Of a stretch of DNA of 5,307 nucleotides, positions 1-5,307 are shown piece by piece (within the stretch, counting starts at the first letter, position 1; each line of letters starts with the position of its first letter). The position numbers were made by a program, and so were the translations under genes. The notes beneath the pieces are model-generated. The model saw nothing but the letters and a program-made list of their open reading frames with translations. It did no database searches and was not told the DNA's origin. Origin of the DNA: an uncultured Lachnospiraceae bacterium (GTDB lineage: Bacteria; Bacillota_A; Clostridia; Lachnospirales; Lachnospiraceae); assembly GCA_947178085.1 (NCBI GenBank), contig CAMWWS010000220.1, positions 1 through 5,307 of the forward strand, in the 5' to 3' direction.

Positions 1-265
1 GGTCAAGAACCGTATTAAGTCCATATTTTTTGCACATTTCAAGCGCATTGTCTATGTAGGTAAATCCCGCTGCATTAATCGTGCCGTCTTCATTCTGAAC
101 TATGTTGTAGTCAATCGGAATTCTTACATGGTCAACTCCCCATGTTGAAATTGCTTTAAAATCATCTTCAACAATAAACTTCGTGAGCCTTTCTATGCTG
201 TAATCACACTGTGAAAGCCAGCCGCCCAAATTTACGCCTTTTGTGAAACCATTAAATTTTTTCAT
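1..265 (-). CDS. Glycoside hydrolase family 5 (cellulase-like), N-terminal part, runs off the window
   Basis: The 88 visible codons read MKKFNGFTKGVNLGGWLSQ at the start, then a segment ending HVRIPIDYN at about residues 50-58, followed by the next helix and a strand ending NTVLD. The GVNLGGWL opening and the VRIP strand with its conserved arginine are typical of the (beta/alpha)8 barrel of GH5 beta-glucanases and cellulases. The catalytic glutamates would lie further on and are not in the window. There is no signal peptide: the barrel begins within about ten residues of the start, so the enzyme is probably cytoplasmic and acts on imported oligosaccharides (inference). ATG at 265 is preferred over the in-frame ATG at 271 because GAGAGGG sits 7 nt upstream of 265 but only 1 nt from 271. 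The gene lies 44 bp after coaBC on the same strand with no visible terminator between. Substrate (beta-1,4- or beta-1,3-glucan, other) cannot be told from this fragment. Confidence 0.85.
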   Translation of the reverse strand, partial: MKKFNGFTKGVNLGGWLSQCDYSIERLTKFIVEDDFKAISTWGVDHVRIPIDYNIVQNEDGTINAAGFTYIDNALEMCKKYGLNTVLD

Positions 266-272
266 TTTCATT

Positions 273-279
273 CCCTCTC
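273..279 (-). promoter_or_regulatory. Ribosome binding site of the GH5 gene (decides the start)
   Basis: On the minus strand this reads GAGAGGG. It lies 7 nt upstream of the ATG at 265 and 1 nt upstream of the alternative ATG at 271, so it selects the 265 start. Confidence 0.65.
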
Positions 280-305
280 TTTGTTATTGTATTTTTATTA
301 TACTT

Positions 306-333
306 ATTATTATTGATTGGATTCAGGTGTCAA
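306..333 (-). promoter_or_regulatory. Candidate sigma-A promoter for the GH5 gene, inside the 3' end of coaBC
   Basis: A perfect -35 box TTGACA (328-333) is followed by a 16-bp spacer and AATAAT (306-311, five of six matches to TATAAT). A perfect TATAAT at 297-302 lies further down, but 25 bp from the TTGACA, too far to pair with it. Initiation near 300 would give a short leader of about 35 nt carrying the GH5 ribosome binding site. AT-rich DNA produces chance -10 boxes easily, so the support rests mainly on the exact TTGACA and the good spacing. Confidence 0.4.
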
Positions 334-1563
334 AAGGTTACTTTTATGAACTGATGTGGCAGATTGCATAGTCTCCAGTATTGTATCCATGATCTGTTCC
401 GCCACTTCGTCTTTGCTCATAATGGGCAGTTCCTTTACCTCTTCCTTCGTAATAATCGTCACAATGTTAGTATCATGTCCAAAGCCCGCTCCTGACTGCT
501 TCACATTATTGGCAACAATCATATCCACATGCTTCTTCACAAGCTTGGCGCGTGAATTTTCCAGCATATTTTCCGTTTCCATTGAGAATCCGCAAAGGAA
601 CTGTCCCTCTTTGCGGTTATCGCCTAGAAACTGTAATATGTCTTCGGTACGCTCTAGCTCAATAGATAATTCGCTGTCTTTTTTCTTGACTTTTTCATCA
701 GATATATGTGCAGGGCGGTAGTCCGCTACCGCCGCTGCCTTGATTATTATATCCTGCTCCGCATAGCGCTGCTTTACGGCCTCCGCCATATCTTTTGCCG
801 ATTCAATCTCTACTGTCTCCACAAAAGACGGCTTAGGCGTATCCGTTTTTCCTGTAACCAAAGTAACTTCTGCGCCTCTATGCATACAGTGCCTTGCTAT
901 GGCATACCCCATTTTTCCGGTAGAATGATTCGTAATGTATCTTACAGGGTCTATTTTCTCCATAGTCGGTCCAGCCGTCACCAGTACCTTTTTACCGGAC
1001 ATATCTTTTTCATGTGCGGTTTCACGCAGAATGTATTCCAGTAGCGTCTGTTCAGACGGCATCTTACCGGGACCGATATCTCCGCATGCCAGATATCCTG
1101 TATCCGGCGTGATCACTTCCATACCGTAGTGAATGAGTTTCTTTATATTATCCTGCACTATAGGATTCTCATACATATGAGTATTCATGGCAGGAGCTAT
1201 GATTTTCTTACATGTGCATGCCATGACCGTAGTAGTCAACATATCGTCCGCTATTCCGTTTGCCAGCTTCCCTATGACGTTCGCGGAAGCGGGAGCTACC
1301 AGAACGACATCTGTGCGCTTGGCAAGCGAAACATGTTCAACACTGTACTGAAAATTCCTGTCAAAGGTGTCAATCAGGCATTTATTCCCTGTAAGTGTTT
1401 CAAAAGTAATGGGATTTATGAAATTAGTTGCATTCTGCGTCATTAACACGGTAATATCCGCATGCATTTTTTTCAGCATGCTTGCCAGATTGGCGATTTT
1501 ATACGCCGCAATACTGCCGGTTACCGCCAAAACAATATTTTTTCCCTTTAACATATTAATCAT
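310..1563 (-). CDS. coaBC: Bifunctional phosphopantothenoylcysteine decarboxylase / phosphopantothenate-cysteine ligase (CoaBC, Dfp)
   Basis: The 417-residue product carries out two steps of coenzyme A synthesis in the cytoplasm: ligation of cysteine to 4'-phosphopantothenate (CoaB) and decarboxylation to 4'-phosphopantetheine (CoaC). The N-terminal CoaC flavoprotein domain (about 5-185) shows the FMN-binding VTGSIAAYK (14-22), the conserved His77 in EHVSLAK, the PAMN motif (124-127) and the substrate-flap ACGDIGPGKM with Cys160 (159-168). The CoaB domain (about 190-400) shows VLVTAGPT (193-200), ITNHSTGKMGYA (210-221), KAAAVADYRP (275-284) and the lysine cluster at 291-295 that follows it in the family. 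All key residues are present and the length is normal, so the enzyme should be functional. GS instead of the commoner GG in the GxIAAYK loop is a mild variant. The last 15 or so residues are a poorly conserved tail. The gene follows the S component by 36 bp, so the two are probably co-transcribed. An alternative start is the ATG at 1554 (MLKGKN), where family members usually begin. Confidence 0.97.
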   Translation of the reverse strand: MINMLKGKNIVLAVTGSIAAYKIANLASMLKKMHADITVLMTQNATNFINPITFETLTGNKCLIDTFDRNFQYSVEHVSLAKRTDVVLVAPASANVIGKLANGIADDMLTTTVMACTCKKIIAPAMNTHMYENPIVQDNIKKLIHYGMEVITPDTGYLACGDIGPGKMPSEQTLLEYILRETAHEKDMSGKKVLVTAGPTMEKIDPVRYITNHSTGKMGYAIARHCMHRGAEVTLVTGKTDTPKPSFVETVEIESAKDMAEAVKQRYAEQDIIIKAAAVADYRPAHISDEKVKKKDSELSIELERTEDILQFLGDNRKEGQFLCGFSMETENMLENSRAKLVKKHVDMIVANNVKQSGAGFGHDTNIVTIITKEEVKELPIMSKDEVAEQIMDTILETMQSATSVHKSNLLTPESNQ

Positions 1564-1566
1564 AAT

Positions 1567-1573
1567 CCCTTCT
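1567..1573 (-). promoter_or_regulatory. Ribosome binding site of coaBC, compatible with two starts
   Basis: The minus strand reads AGAAGGG. It is only 3 nt from the ATG at 1563 and 12 nt from the ATG at 1554. Neither spacing is ideal, so the start remains undecided between MINMLKGKN and MLKGKN. Confidence 0.5.
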
Positions 1574-1599
1574 TAATCTGCGAATTTTCCGCATAAATT

Positions 1600-2250
1600 C
1601 TATTCCGCTTGTTTTTCCCGCGACTGCGGCATCAGCTTTAACAACGCCATGCTGACTGCTGTTCCAAGAATGACAGCCACAATAGTTTCGGGGATTCCGT
1701 TCGCCGCTATGATTCCCAGAATAACATCATATACCGCCTCTAAAGCTATGTTCTTTGCCGCAGCAAATTCCTCCCTGAAGCAGAAATATATTAAATTCAT
1801 AACCAATAATGTATTAGTAAGCGCTCCAACCGCCGCCGCTATGGGAATCGCAATAAGTCTACGCTTCTTAAAATCTTTAAGCAGCTTCTCTATTCCTTTG
1901 TATACAAAATAAGGAATTACACCCACCAAAATCCTCGGCACCAGAGCAATCACCACGCTCCAGCCGTTTCCGCCTACTTCGCCTACCGAGTAAAAAGGCG
2001 AAAATGCAAAGGATAGTAAGCTCGGCTCCAAAGTGTTCTTAATCAGACTCGTAATACCAAATGTTGCTCCCAATACCGCTCCATTTTTCGGTCCAAGCAC
2101 AATGGATCCGACAATGACAGGTACATGAAGCAGAGTTGCTTTGATGACAATGAGGTTTATGTAACCTACATTGGGGATGAAAGTCATGACGGCAATAATT
2201 GCGATAAACAAGGCTGTCATAACCATGTTGAAAGTTTTTTTGTTATTCAT
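1600..2250 (-). CDS. ECF transporter S component, probably pantothenate-specific (PanT-like)
   Basis: This 216-residue, very hydrophobic protein has about six membrane segments (roughly 9-27, 30-52, 56-72, 97-118, 132-157 and 174-206), the layout of substrate-binding S components of energy-coupling factor vitamin importers. The first helix contains an AxxxA pattern (Ala13, Ala17), the kind of small-residue motif S components use to dock on EcfT. The stretch HVPVIVGSIVLGPKNGAVLG (42-61) followed by FGITSL is typical of the family. A charged loop (about 119-131, KLLKDFKKRR) fits a cytoplasmic position. Substrate is inferred from context: coaBC starts 36 bp downstream, and S components next to CoA synthesis genes in Firmicutes are assigned to pantothenate. 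No EcfA, EcfA' or EcfT gene is here, so it would use a shared module encoded elsewhere (group II arrangement). The ATG at 2250 is well supported by AGGAGG 8 nt upstream. Another vitamin or precursor remains possible. Confidence 0.85.
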   Translation of the reverse strand: MNNKKTFNMVMTALFIAIIAVMTFIPNVGYINLIVIKATLLHVPVIVGSIVLGPKNGAVLGATFGITSLIKNTLEPSLLSFAFSPFYSVGEVGGNGWSVVIALVPRILVGVIPYFVYKGIEKLLKDFKKRRLIAIPIAAAVGALTNTLLVMNLIYFCFREEFAAAKNIALEAVYDVILGIIAANGIPETIVAVILGTAVSMALLKLMPQSREKQAE

Positions 2251-2258
2251 TTTAGTTT

Positions 2259-2264
2259 CCTCCT
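2259..2264 (-). promoter_or_regulatory. Strong ribosome binding site of the S component gene
   Basis: A perfect AGGAGG on the minus strand, 8 nt before the ATG at 2250, fixes the start of this gene. Confidence 0.8.
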
Positions 2265-2302
2265 GTTATTATTCTCCCTTAACGAAGATACAATACGTAT
2301 AA

Positions 2303-2331
2303 AAAATATCATGAATGGGGGAAAAAGTAAA
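2303..2331 (-). promoter_or_regulatory. Candidate promoter of the S component-coaBC unit
   Basis: TTTACT (2326-2331) is separated by 17 bp from TATTTT (2303-2308), and the -10 is preceded by TGA (2309-2311), giving an extended -10 of the TGnTATTTT type. Initiation near 2296 would leave a leader of about 45 nt, too short for a known large riboswitch. A competing candidate lies just upstream: TTTACA (2355-2360) with TAAAAT (2334-2339), each five of six to consensus but with a short 15-bp spacer; its -35 falls inside the palindrome cluster. Which one is used cannot be settled by eye. Confidence 0.45.
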
Positions 2332-2342
2332 GGATTTTAACC

Positions 2343-2378
2343 ATATTATTTACTTGTAAATAATATTATTATTTACAA
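2343..2378. promoter_or_regulatory. Cluster of three 10-bp motifs forming two overlapping perfect palindromes (candidate operator)
   Basis: The 10-mer TATTATTTAC occurs on the plus strand at 2344-2353 and 2367-2376, and its reverse complement GTAAATAATA at 2356-2365. The first and middle copies form a perfect inverted repeat at 2343-2366 (11-bp arms, centre TT). The middle and last copies form another at 2354-2378 (12-bp arms TTGTAAATAATA / TATTATTTACAA around one base). Successive motif centres are 12 and 11 bp apart, about one helical turn, so all copies would face the same side of the DNA. The cluster overlaps the last three codons and the stop of comEC and ends 11 bp upstream of the proposed -35 of the S component gene. 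This is the arrangement expected of a transcription factor operator; the regulator is not recognised. A transcript hairpin is possible, but no U-tract follows on either strand, so an intrinsic terminator is unlikely. Confidence 0.6.
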
Positions 2379-4609
2379 AAGCACTCCACACTTACTCTGC
2401 CGTTTCTATATGTAACCGTAACCGCACCGCCGATATCCGTCCGAAAAATCCGGCTTCCGCAATCCTCAAGACGAAGCAGTAATTCGTCATGAGGATGTCC
2501 GTAGCTGTTATCTCTTCCGGCTGAAATGACCGCTACCTGCGGTGAAACCACATCCAAAAAGGCTTCTGCAGTTGAGTTTCTTGAGCCGTGATGCGCCACT
2601 TTCAGCACAGTGATGCGTTTTCCATCACCGGAAGAATCAGTAATGTATTTTTTAAGGCGTTCTTCTACCGCTTTCTCTCCTTCTCCTTCCAAATCCCCTG
2701 TAAAAAGTGCCGTAAAATCATCATATTCCAGATATATCACCGTAGACGAAGCATTGCTGTCCCCTGTGTCTTCACCGGCTGACGGATGCAGGCAGGTGAG
2801 CTTAAGCCTCCCATGCCGTAAAACGTCTCCGACATGGATATACTGTACGGTTATCCCTTTTTTCACTGCCAGACGCTCCAGTTCATGATACTCGACGCTT
2901 CTACTCTGCTCACCTATGTCCGGCAAAATCAGGTTTTCTATCATCACCCCGTTTTCATCCATATCCTCTATCAATGTGCTTATTCCGTTATAATGGTCGC
3001 TGTCCATATGCGTCACAAATATCGCAGTTAACGTATCCGCTCCCTCTTCTTTTAAAAAAGGCAGTATCTGATATGTTCCTACATCACTTTTGCTTGAACT
3101 TCCGCCATCGATCAGAAAACGTCCTCCTCTATCATCAGCTATGTATATACTGTCGCCTTGTCCCACGTCTATAAGCGTAATCTGCAAACCGTCCTGAAAA
3201 CGCAGTGTAATACATAATAGTGCCAGCAGAATAAACTGCCAGAAGTTAAGTCTGCTCCATTTTCTGCCGCAGCAAGCAGTAATGCATATGGTTGACATAA
3301 ATATCAGTACCTGCCACGTATCCGGCGCACCGATAATATTTCTGCTCCCCGGAATCTGAATGGCAAGCTTGCAGCAGATCTCATAGAATGAAAACAGAAC
3401 ATGTGCAGGCAGTGCAGCAAATTTTCCCAATGGCAGGAAACACGCTGCTGCTGCGCAGGTAAGGAGTCCGTCCGATACAATCAGACTTGTCCCGGGTATG
3501 ATTATTAGGTTTAAAAATACTGAATAAAGCGGATATTCATAGTAAAAACACAGATACACCGGCAGGGTGACAATAGAAATCGAAAGACTGGTTGACATAA
3601 TTTTTTCAAGTTTAGTACCGCCGAGCAGCATTTCTTCCATTACCGGACGTAACAGTCCTATAGCCAGAATTGCTCCAAATGAGAATAAGAATCCACTGTG
3701 CCTTACATAAAGAGGCTGACCGGCCAGAAGTATAATTCCGGCAATTGCCATCGCAGTAAGCATATCGTATGTACGCCCAAACAATCCTGCCGCAATATGC
3801 AGCCCAAACATCACAATAGCCCTGAATGCAGAAACACTCATGCCTGTCATTATTCCATAGCAGTATATCAGACATATAGAAAGCGGAATGTTAATAAGCT
3901 TCGGAAGCTTAAGTTTATGAAGTAACTTATAAAATCCCATGCCGATTAAGGAAATATGCAAACCGCTGATACTTAAAATATGAATGATACCATTAAGCTG
4001 ATATAGTTGCTTAGTATCCTCGTCCAATCCGCTCTTTTCCCCAAGAAGCATTGCCTTCATGACAGAAGCATCCCCCTCCTCATAGCAGACATCTATCAGT
4101 CCGGCAAGATATTCCTTTATCTGATACAGCCCTTCTTTAAACCTATCATAATTCGCACTTTCATCAAGGATAGTCCCTTTCTGAAGACGTGCCTGATAGT
4201 TCAGAATCTGATAGTATCTGCGCGCATCGAATTCTCCCGGATTTGTCGCTTCCGCGAAAGAACGCAGCTTACCACGTACACGGACAAAACTTCCCGTCTT
4301 AGGCTCCTGACCTTCCGTAATATAGCATATTATACCTTCGACATCCGATAACTGTGAATCCGATGCCTGCGAATCAATCGTTTGATAATAAGTTTTTTGT
4401 GGATTAACAACCTGAATTTCTCTCAGATAAATAACAAGAACTTTTTGCTCATTAGAAATGCGATATTCCTTCTTTTCGACCTGACCTGTAAACGTAAGTG
4501 TGCTTCCGTCCGCCTCGCCTAAAGATACGGCAGGCAGCGGATAGCAATATAGATATATTACAATTATCACTAAAAAGGCCAGTCCGATAATACATACCGG
4601 TCTTCTCAA
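2369..4609 (-). CDS. comEC: ComEC/Rec2 family DNA uptake channel protein
   Basis: The 746-residue product is the membrane channel that carries single-stranded DNA across the cytoplasmic membrane in natural transformation. Domains in order are an N-terminal membrane anchor (about 8-24), an extracytoplasmic OB-like DUF4131 region (about 35-150) ending with NPGEFDARRYY (123-133), the polytopic competence domain (about 180-470) with the signature HILSISGLHISLIG (210-223), and a C-terminal metallo-beta-lactamase domain (about 475-746). The latter keeps DVGQGDS (481-487), the metal-binding THMDSDH (533-539; His534, Asp536, Asp538, His539), LFTGDLE (635-641), KVAHHGSRNS (670-679) and SYGHPH (702-707), so its active site looks intact. 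Length is normal for the family and no frameshift is seen. The start is TTG at 4609, supported by GGGAGG 5 nt upstream; no in-frame ATG or GTG exists between it and the preceding in-frame stop, and the next in-frame ATG is near codon 184. It lies 67 bp after the GerMN gene. No other competence gene is in the window. Confidence 0.95.
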   Translation of the reverse strand: MRRPVCIIGLAFLVIIVIYLYCYPLPAVSLGEADGSTLTFTGQVEKKEYRISNEQKVLVIYLREIQVVNPQKTYYQTIDSQASDSQLSDVEGIICYITEGQEPKTGSFVRVRGKLRSFAEATNPGEFDARRYYQILNYQARLQKGTILDESANYDRFKEGLYQIKEYLAGLIDVCYEEGDASVMKAMLLGEKSGLDEDTKQLYQLNGIIHILSISGLHISLIGMGFYKLLHKLKLPKLINIPLSICLIYCYGIMTGMSVSAFRAIVMFGLHIAAGLFGRTYDMLTAMAIAGIILLAGQPLYVRHSGFLFSFGAILAIGLLRPVMEEMLLGGTKLEKIMSTSLSISIVTLPVYLCFYYEYPLYSVFLNLIIIPGTSLIVSDGLLTCAAAACFLPLGKFAALPAHVLFSFYEICCKLAIQIPGSRNIIGAPDTWQVLIFMSTICITACCGRKWSRLNFWQFILLALLCITLRFQDGLQITLIDVGQGDSIYIADDRGGRFLIDGGSSSKSDVGTYQILPFLKEEGADTLTAIFVTHMDSDHYNGISTLIEDMDENGVMIENLILPDIGEQSRSVEYHELERLAVKKGITVQYIHVGDVLRHGRLKLTCLHPSAGEDTGDSNASSTVIYLEYDDFTALFTGDLEGEGEKAVEERLKKYITDSSGDGKRITVLKVAHHGSRNSTAEAFLDVVSPQVAVISAGRDNSYGHPHDELLLRLEDCGSRIFRTDIGGAVTVTYRNGRVSVECFCK

Positions 4610-4641
4610 ATTAACCTCCCTTTCCGCTGCAGCCTGCCCAT
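4606..4641 (-). CDS. Possible 11-codon leader reading frame overlapping the comEC start
   Basis: An ATG at 4641 opens a frame of 11 codons (MGRLQRKGRLI) whose TGA stop (4608-4606) overlaps the TTG start of comEC as TTGA. AAGGAG (4652-4657) lies 10 nt upstream of this ATG, slightly long but usable. The comEC ribosome binding site lies within the small frame, so ribosomes translating it would finish at the comEC start, the geometry of translational coupling. A frame this short could easily be chance, and the peptide resembles nothing I recognise. Confidence 0.25.
   Translation of the reverse strand: MGRLQRKGRLI
4615..4620 (-). promoter_or_regulatory. Ribosome binding site supporting the TTG start of comEC
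   Basis: GGGAGG on the minus strand, 5 nt before the TTG at 4609. It is the main reason for accepting the non-ATG start. Confidence 0.7.
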
Positions 4642-4676
4642 GTCAGTTTGTCTCCTTCATATGACAGGCAACAACC

Positions 4677-5307
4677 TCAATTATCCGCAGATGCGGCATT
4701 TGTAATCAAATCAAGATTTCTCTCAAACAATGTTGTCAGACTTACGCTCTCTTTATAGGAAACAGAAGTATCTCCATTAATGGAAATCTGCACTTTACTG
4801 ACATTAGGCAGCTCTACGAGAGAGTTGGTAATGGAATAAATAGTAACATCTGATGTTACATTATATGGCTGATTTAAAAAAACCTCATTTAAGTTTACAT
4901 AACATATCCTATCCTTTACCGTTACGCTTACAATCCTCGTCTCCGGATTAATAGTAGGATAGCTTCCTTCCGAATGCGGACCTTCAATCAGTTTCTCCAC
5001 CACAAGCTTCTCTATGGAAATATTGCTATTATATACGACGTTTCTCTGGTTCTCTTCTACCAGCCTGTCACCGGTTTCGTTGGCAAAATACAGGTGAAGA
5101 TTGACCTTTTCATAAGTATTTATTTCGTTTCCTTCATTATCAATGAACATATCCGCCGACATATTTCCGACTACTGTGCCGCCATTATCCATAAGCGGCT
5201 CATTGTTTACGGCAAATGAAATATAGTTCACATCCCTCACCTGCGACAAGGTTCTGACAATTGCCGCACGTACAAGAATTTCCTTAATACTATCCATTTC
5301 TTTGTAG
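4677..5307 (-). CDS. GerMN-domain protein (spore germination GerM type), C-terminal part, start outside the window
   Basis: The frame is open to the window edge: three codons (Tyr-Lys-Glu) precede the first visible ATG at 5297, and no ribosome binding site lies before that ATG. Counting from it, residues 8-51 (from LVRAAIVRTLSQV) match the end of a first GerMN domain, and residues 66-176 form a complete second one with LHLYFANETGDRLV (67-80), KLIEGP (102-107), CYVNLNEVF (132-140) and IYSITNSLVELPNVSKV (153-169). The two domain ends resemble each other (LVRAAIVRTL versus VTIYSITNSL, then V..I..N), which supports a tandem pair. Proteins of this build are usually lipoproteins, with signal peptide and lipobox at the N-terminus, so export is expected but not visible here. 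GerM in Bacillus is linked to sporulation and germination; in Clostridia the domain also occurs in envelope proteins of unknown role. The gene precedes comEC by 67 bp on the same strand, with no terminator evident. Confidence 0.85.
   Translation of the reverse strand, partial: YKEMDSIKEILVRAAIVRTLSQVRDVNYISFAVNNEPLMDNGGTVVGNMSADMFIDNEGNEINTYEKVNLHLYFANETGDRLVEENQRNVVYNSNISIEKLVVEKLIEGPHSEGSYPTINPETRIVSVTVKDRICYVNLNEVFLNQPYNVTSDVTIYSITNSLVELPNVSKVQISINGDTSVSYKESVSLTTLFERNLDLITNAASADN

Noticed and set aside
269..271. Upstream ATG (MKMKKF) as the GH5 start
   Set aside because: The Shine-Dalgarno sequence would be only 1 nt away, against 7 nt for the ATG at 265.
356..1576. Plus-strand open frames of 69-121 codons opposite coaBC
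   Set aside because: They lie entirely antisense to a well-conserved gene, have low-complexity or cysteine/serine-rich translations without recognisable domains, and lack convincing ribosome binding sites.
1579..1593. Small hairpin (TGCGGA / TTCGCA arms) between the S component and coaBC
   Set aside because: A six-pair stem including a G-T pair, with no following U-tract, is too weak to call a terminator or processing site.
2316..2330. C5 and T5 runs in the promoter spacer as a phase-variable tract
   Set aside because: Runs of five are too short for convincing slippage-driven spacer change.
2251..2368. Riboswitch or T-box leader upstream of the S component
   Set aside because: The leader predicted from the nearest promoter is about 45 nt, and even the whole gap of 118 bp contains no conserved aptamer core or terminator/antiterminator pair that I can recognise.
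2354..2378. Intrinsic terminator of comEC formed by the 25-bp palindrome
   Set aside because: The stem is almost purely A/T, the loop is minimal, and neither strand continues with a U-tract. An operator explains the three phased copies better, though a weak RNA role is not excluded.
2588..4351. Open frames of 64-114 codons on the plus strand, and one of 87 codons on the minus strand, inside comEC
   Set aside because: They are shadows in other frames of an intact 746-codon gene and show no family motifs.
1..5307. CRISPR array, insertion sequence, tRNA/rRNA or prophage genes
   Set aside because: No regular spacer-repeat pattern, transposase-like frame, terminal inverted repeats with target duplication, cloverleaf or rRNA sequence was seen. 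The window is almost fully accounted for by housekeeping-type genes.

Overview
This window looks like chromosomal DNA from a Gram-positive anaerobe of the Clostridia, most likely Lachnospiraceae or a close relative. The inference rests on moderate GC content, AT-rich intergenic gaps, strong GGAGG-type ribosome binding sites, an ECF vitamin transporter S component, a GerMN-domain (sporulation/germination type) protein and a cellulase-like GH5 enzyme. The genus cannot be fixed from this sequence. All recognised genes lie on the minus strand, so transcription runs from high to low coordinates.

In transcription order, 5307-4677 is the C-terminal part of a GerMN-domain protein whose true start lies outside the window. 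After a 67-bp gap comes a complete comEC (4609-2369) with a TTG start. A tiny reading frame in that gap ends inside the comEC start codon. A 118-bp gap follows, the only substantial regulatory space here. It holds three copies of a 10-bp motif forming two overlapping perfect palindromes, then a plausible promoter and a strong ribosome binding site. Next are an ECF S component (2250-1600, probably PanT-like) and coaBC (1563-310), 36 bp apart and very probably one transcription unit. Last is the N-terminal part of a GH5 glycoside hydrolase (265 to beyond base 1), which may have its own promoter inside the 3' end of coaBC.

The S component and coaBC make metabolic sense together: pantothenate uptake followed by conversion of 4'-phosphopantothenate to 4'-phosphopantetheine on the way to coenzyme A. 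The S component would need the shared EcfA/EcfA'/EcfT module, which is not encoded here. comEC (DNA uptake channel), the GerMN protein and the GH5 enzyme have no evident functional link to CoA synthesis and look like neighbours by position. No RNA gene, insertion sequence, CRISPR array or phage gene was seen. Most of the window is ordinary; the strongest unexplained signal is the palindrome cluster at 2343-2378.
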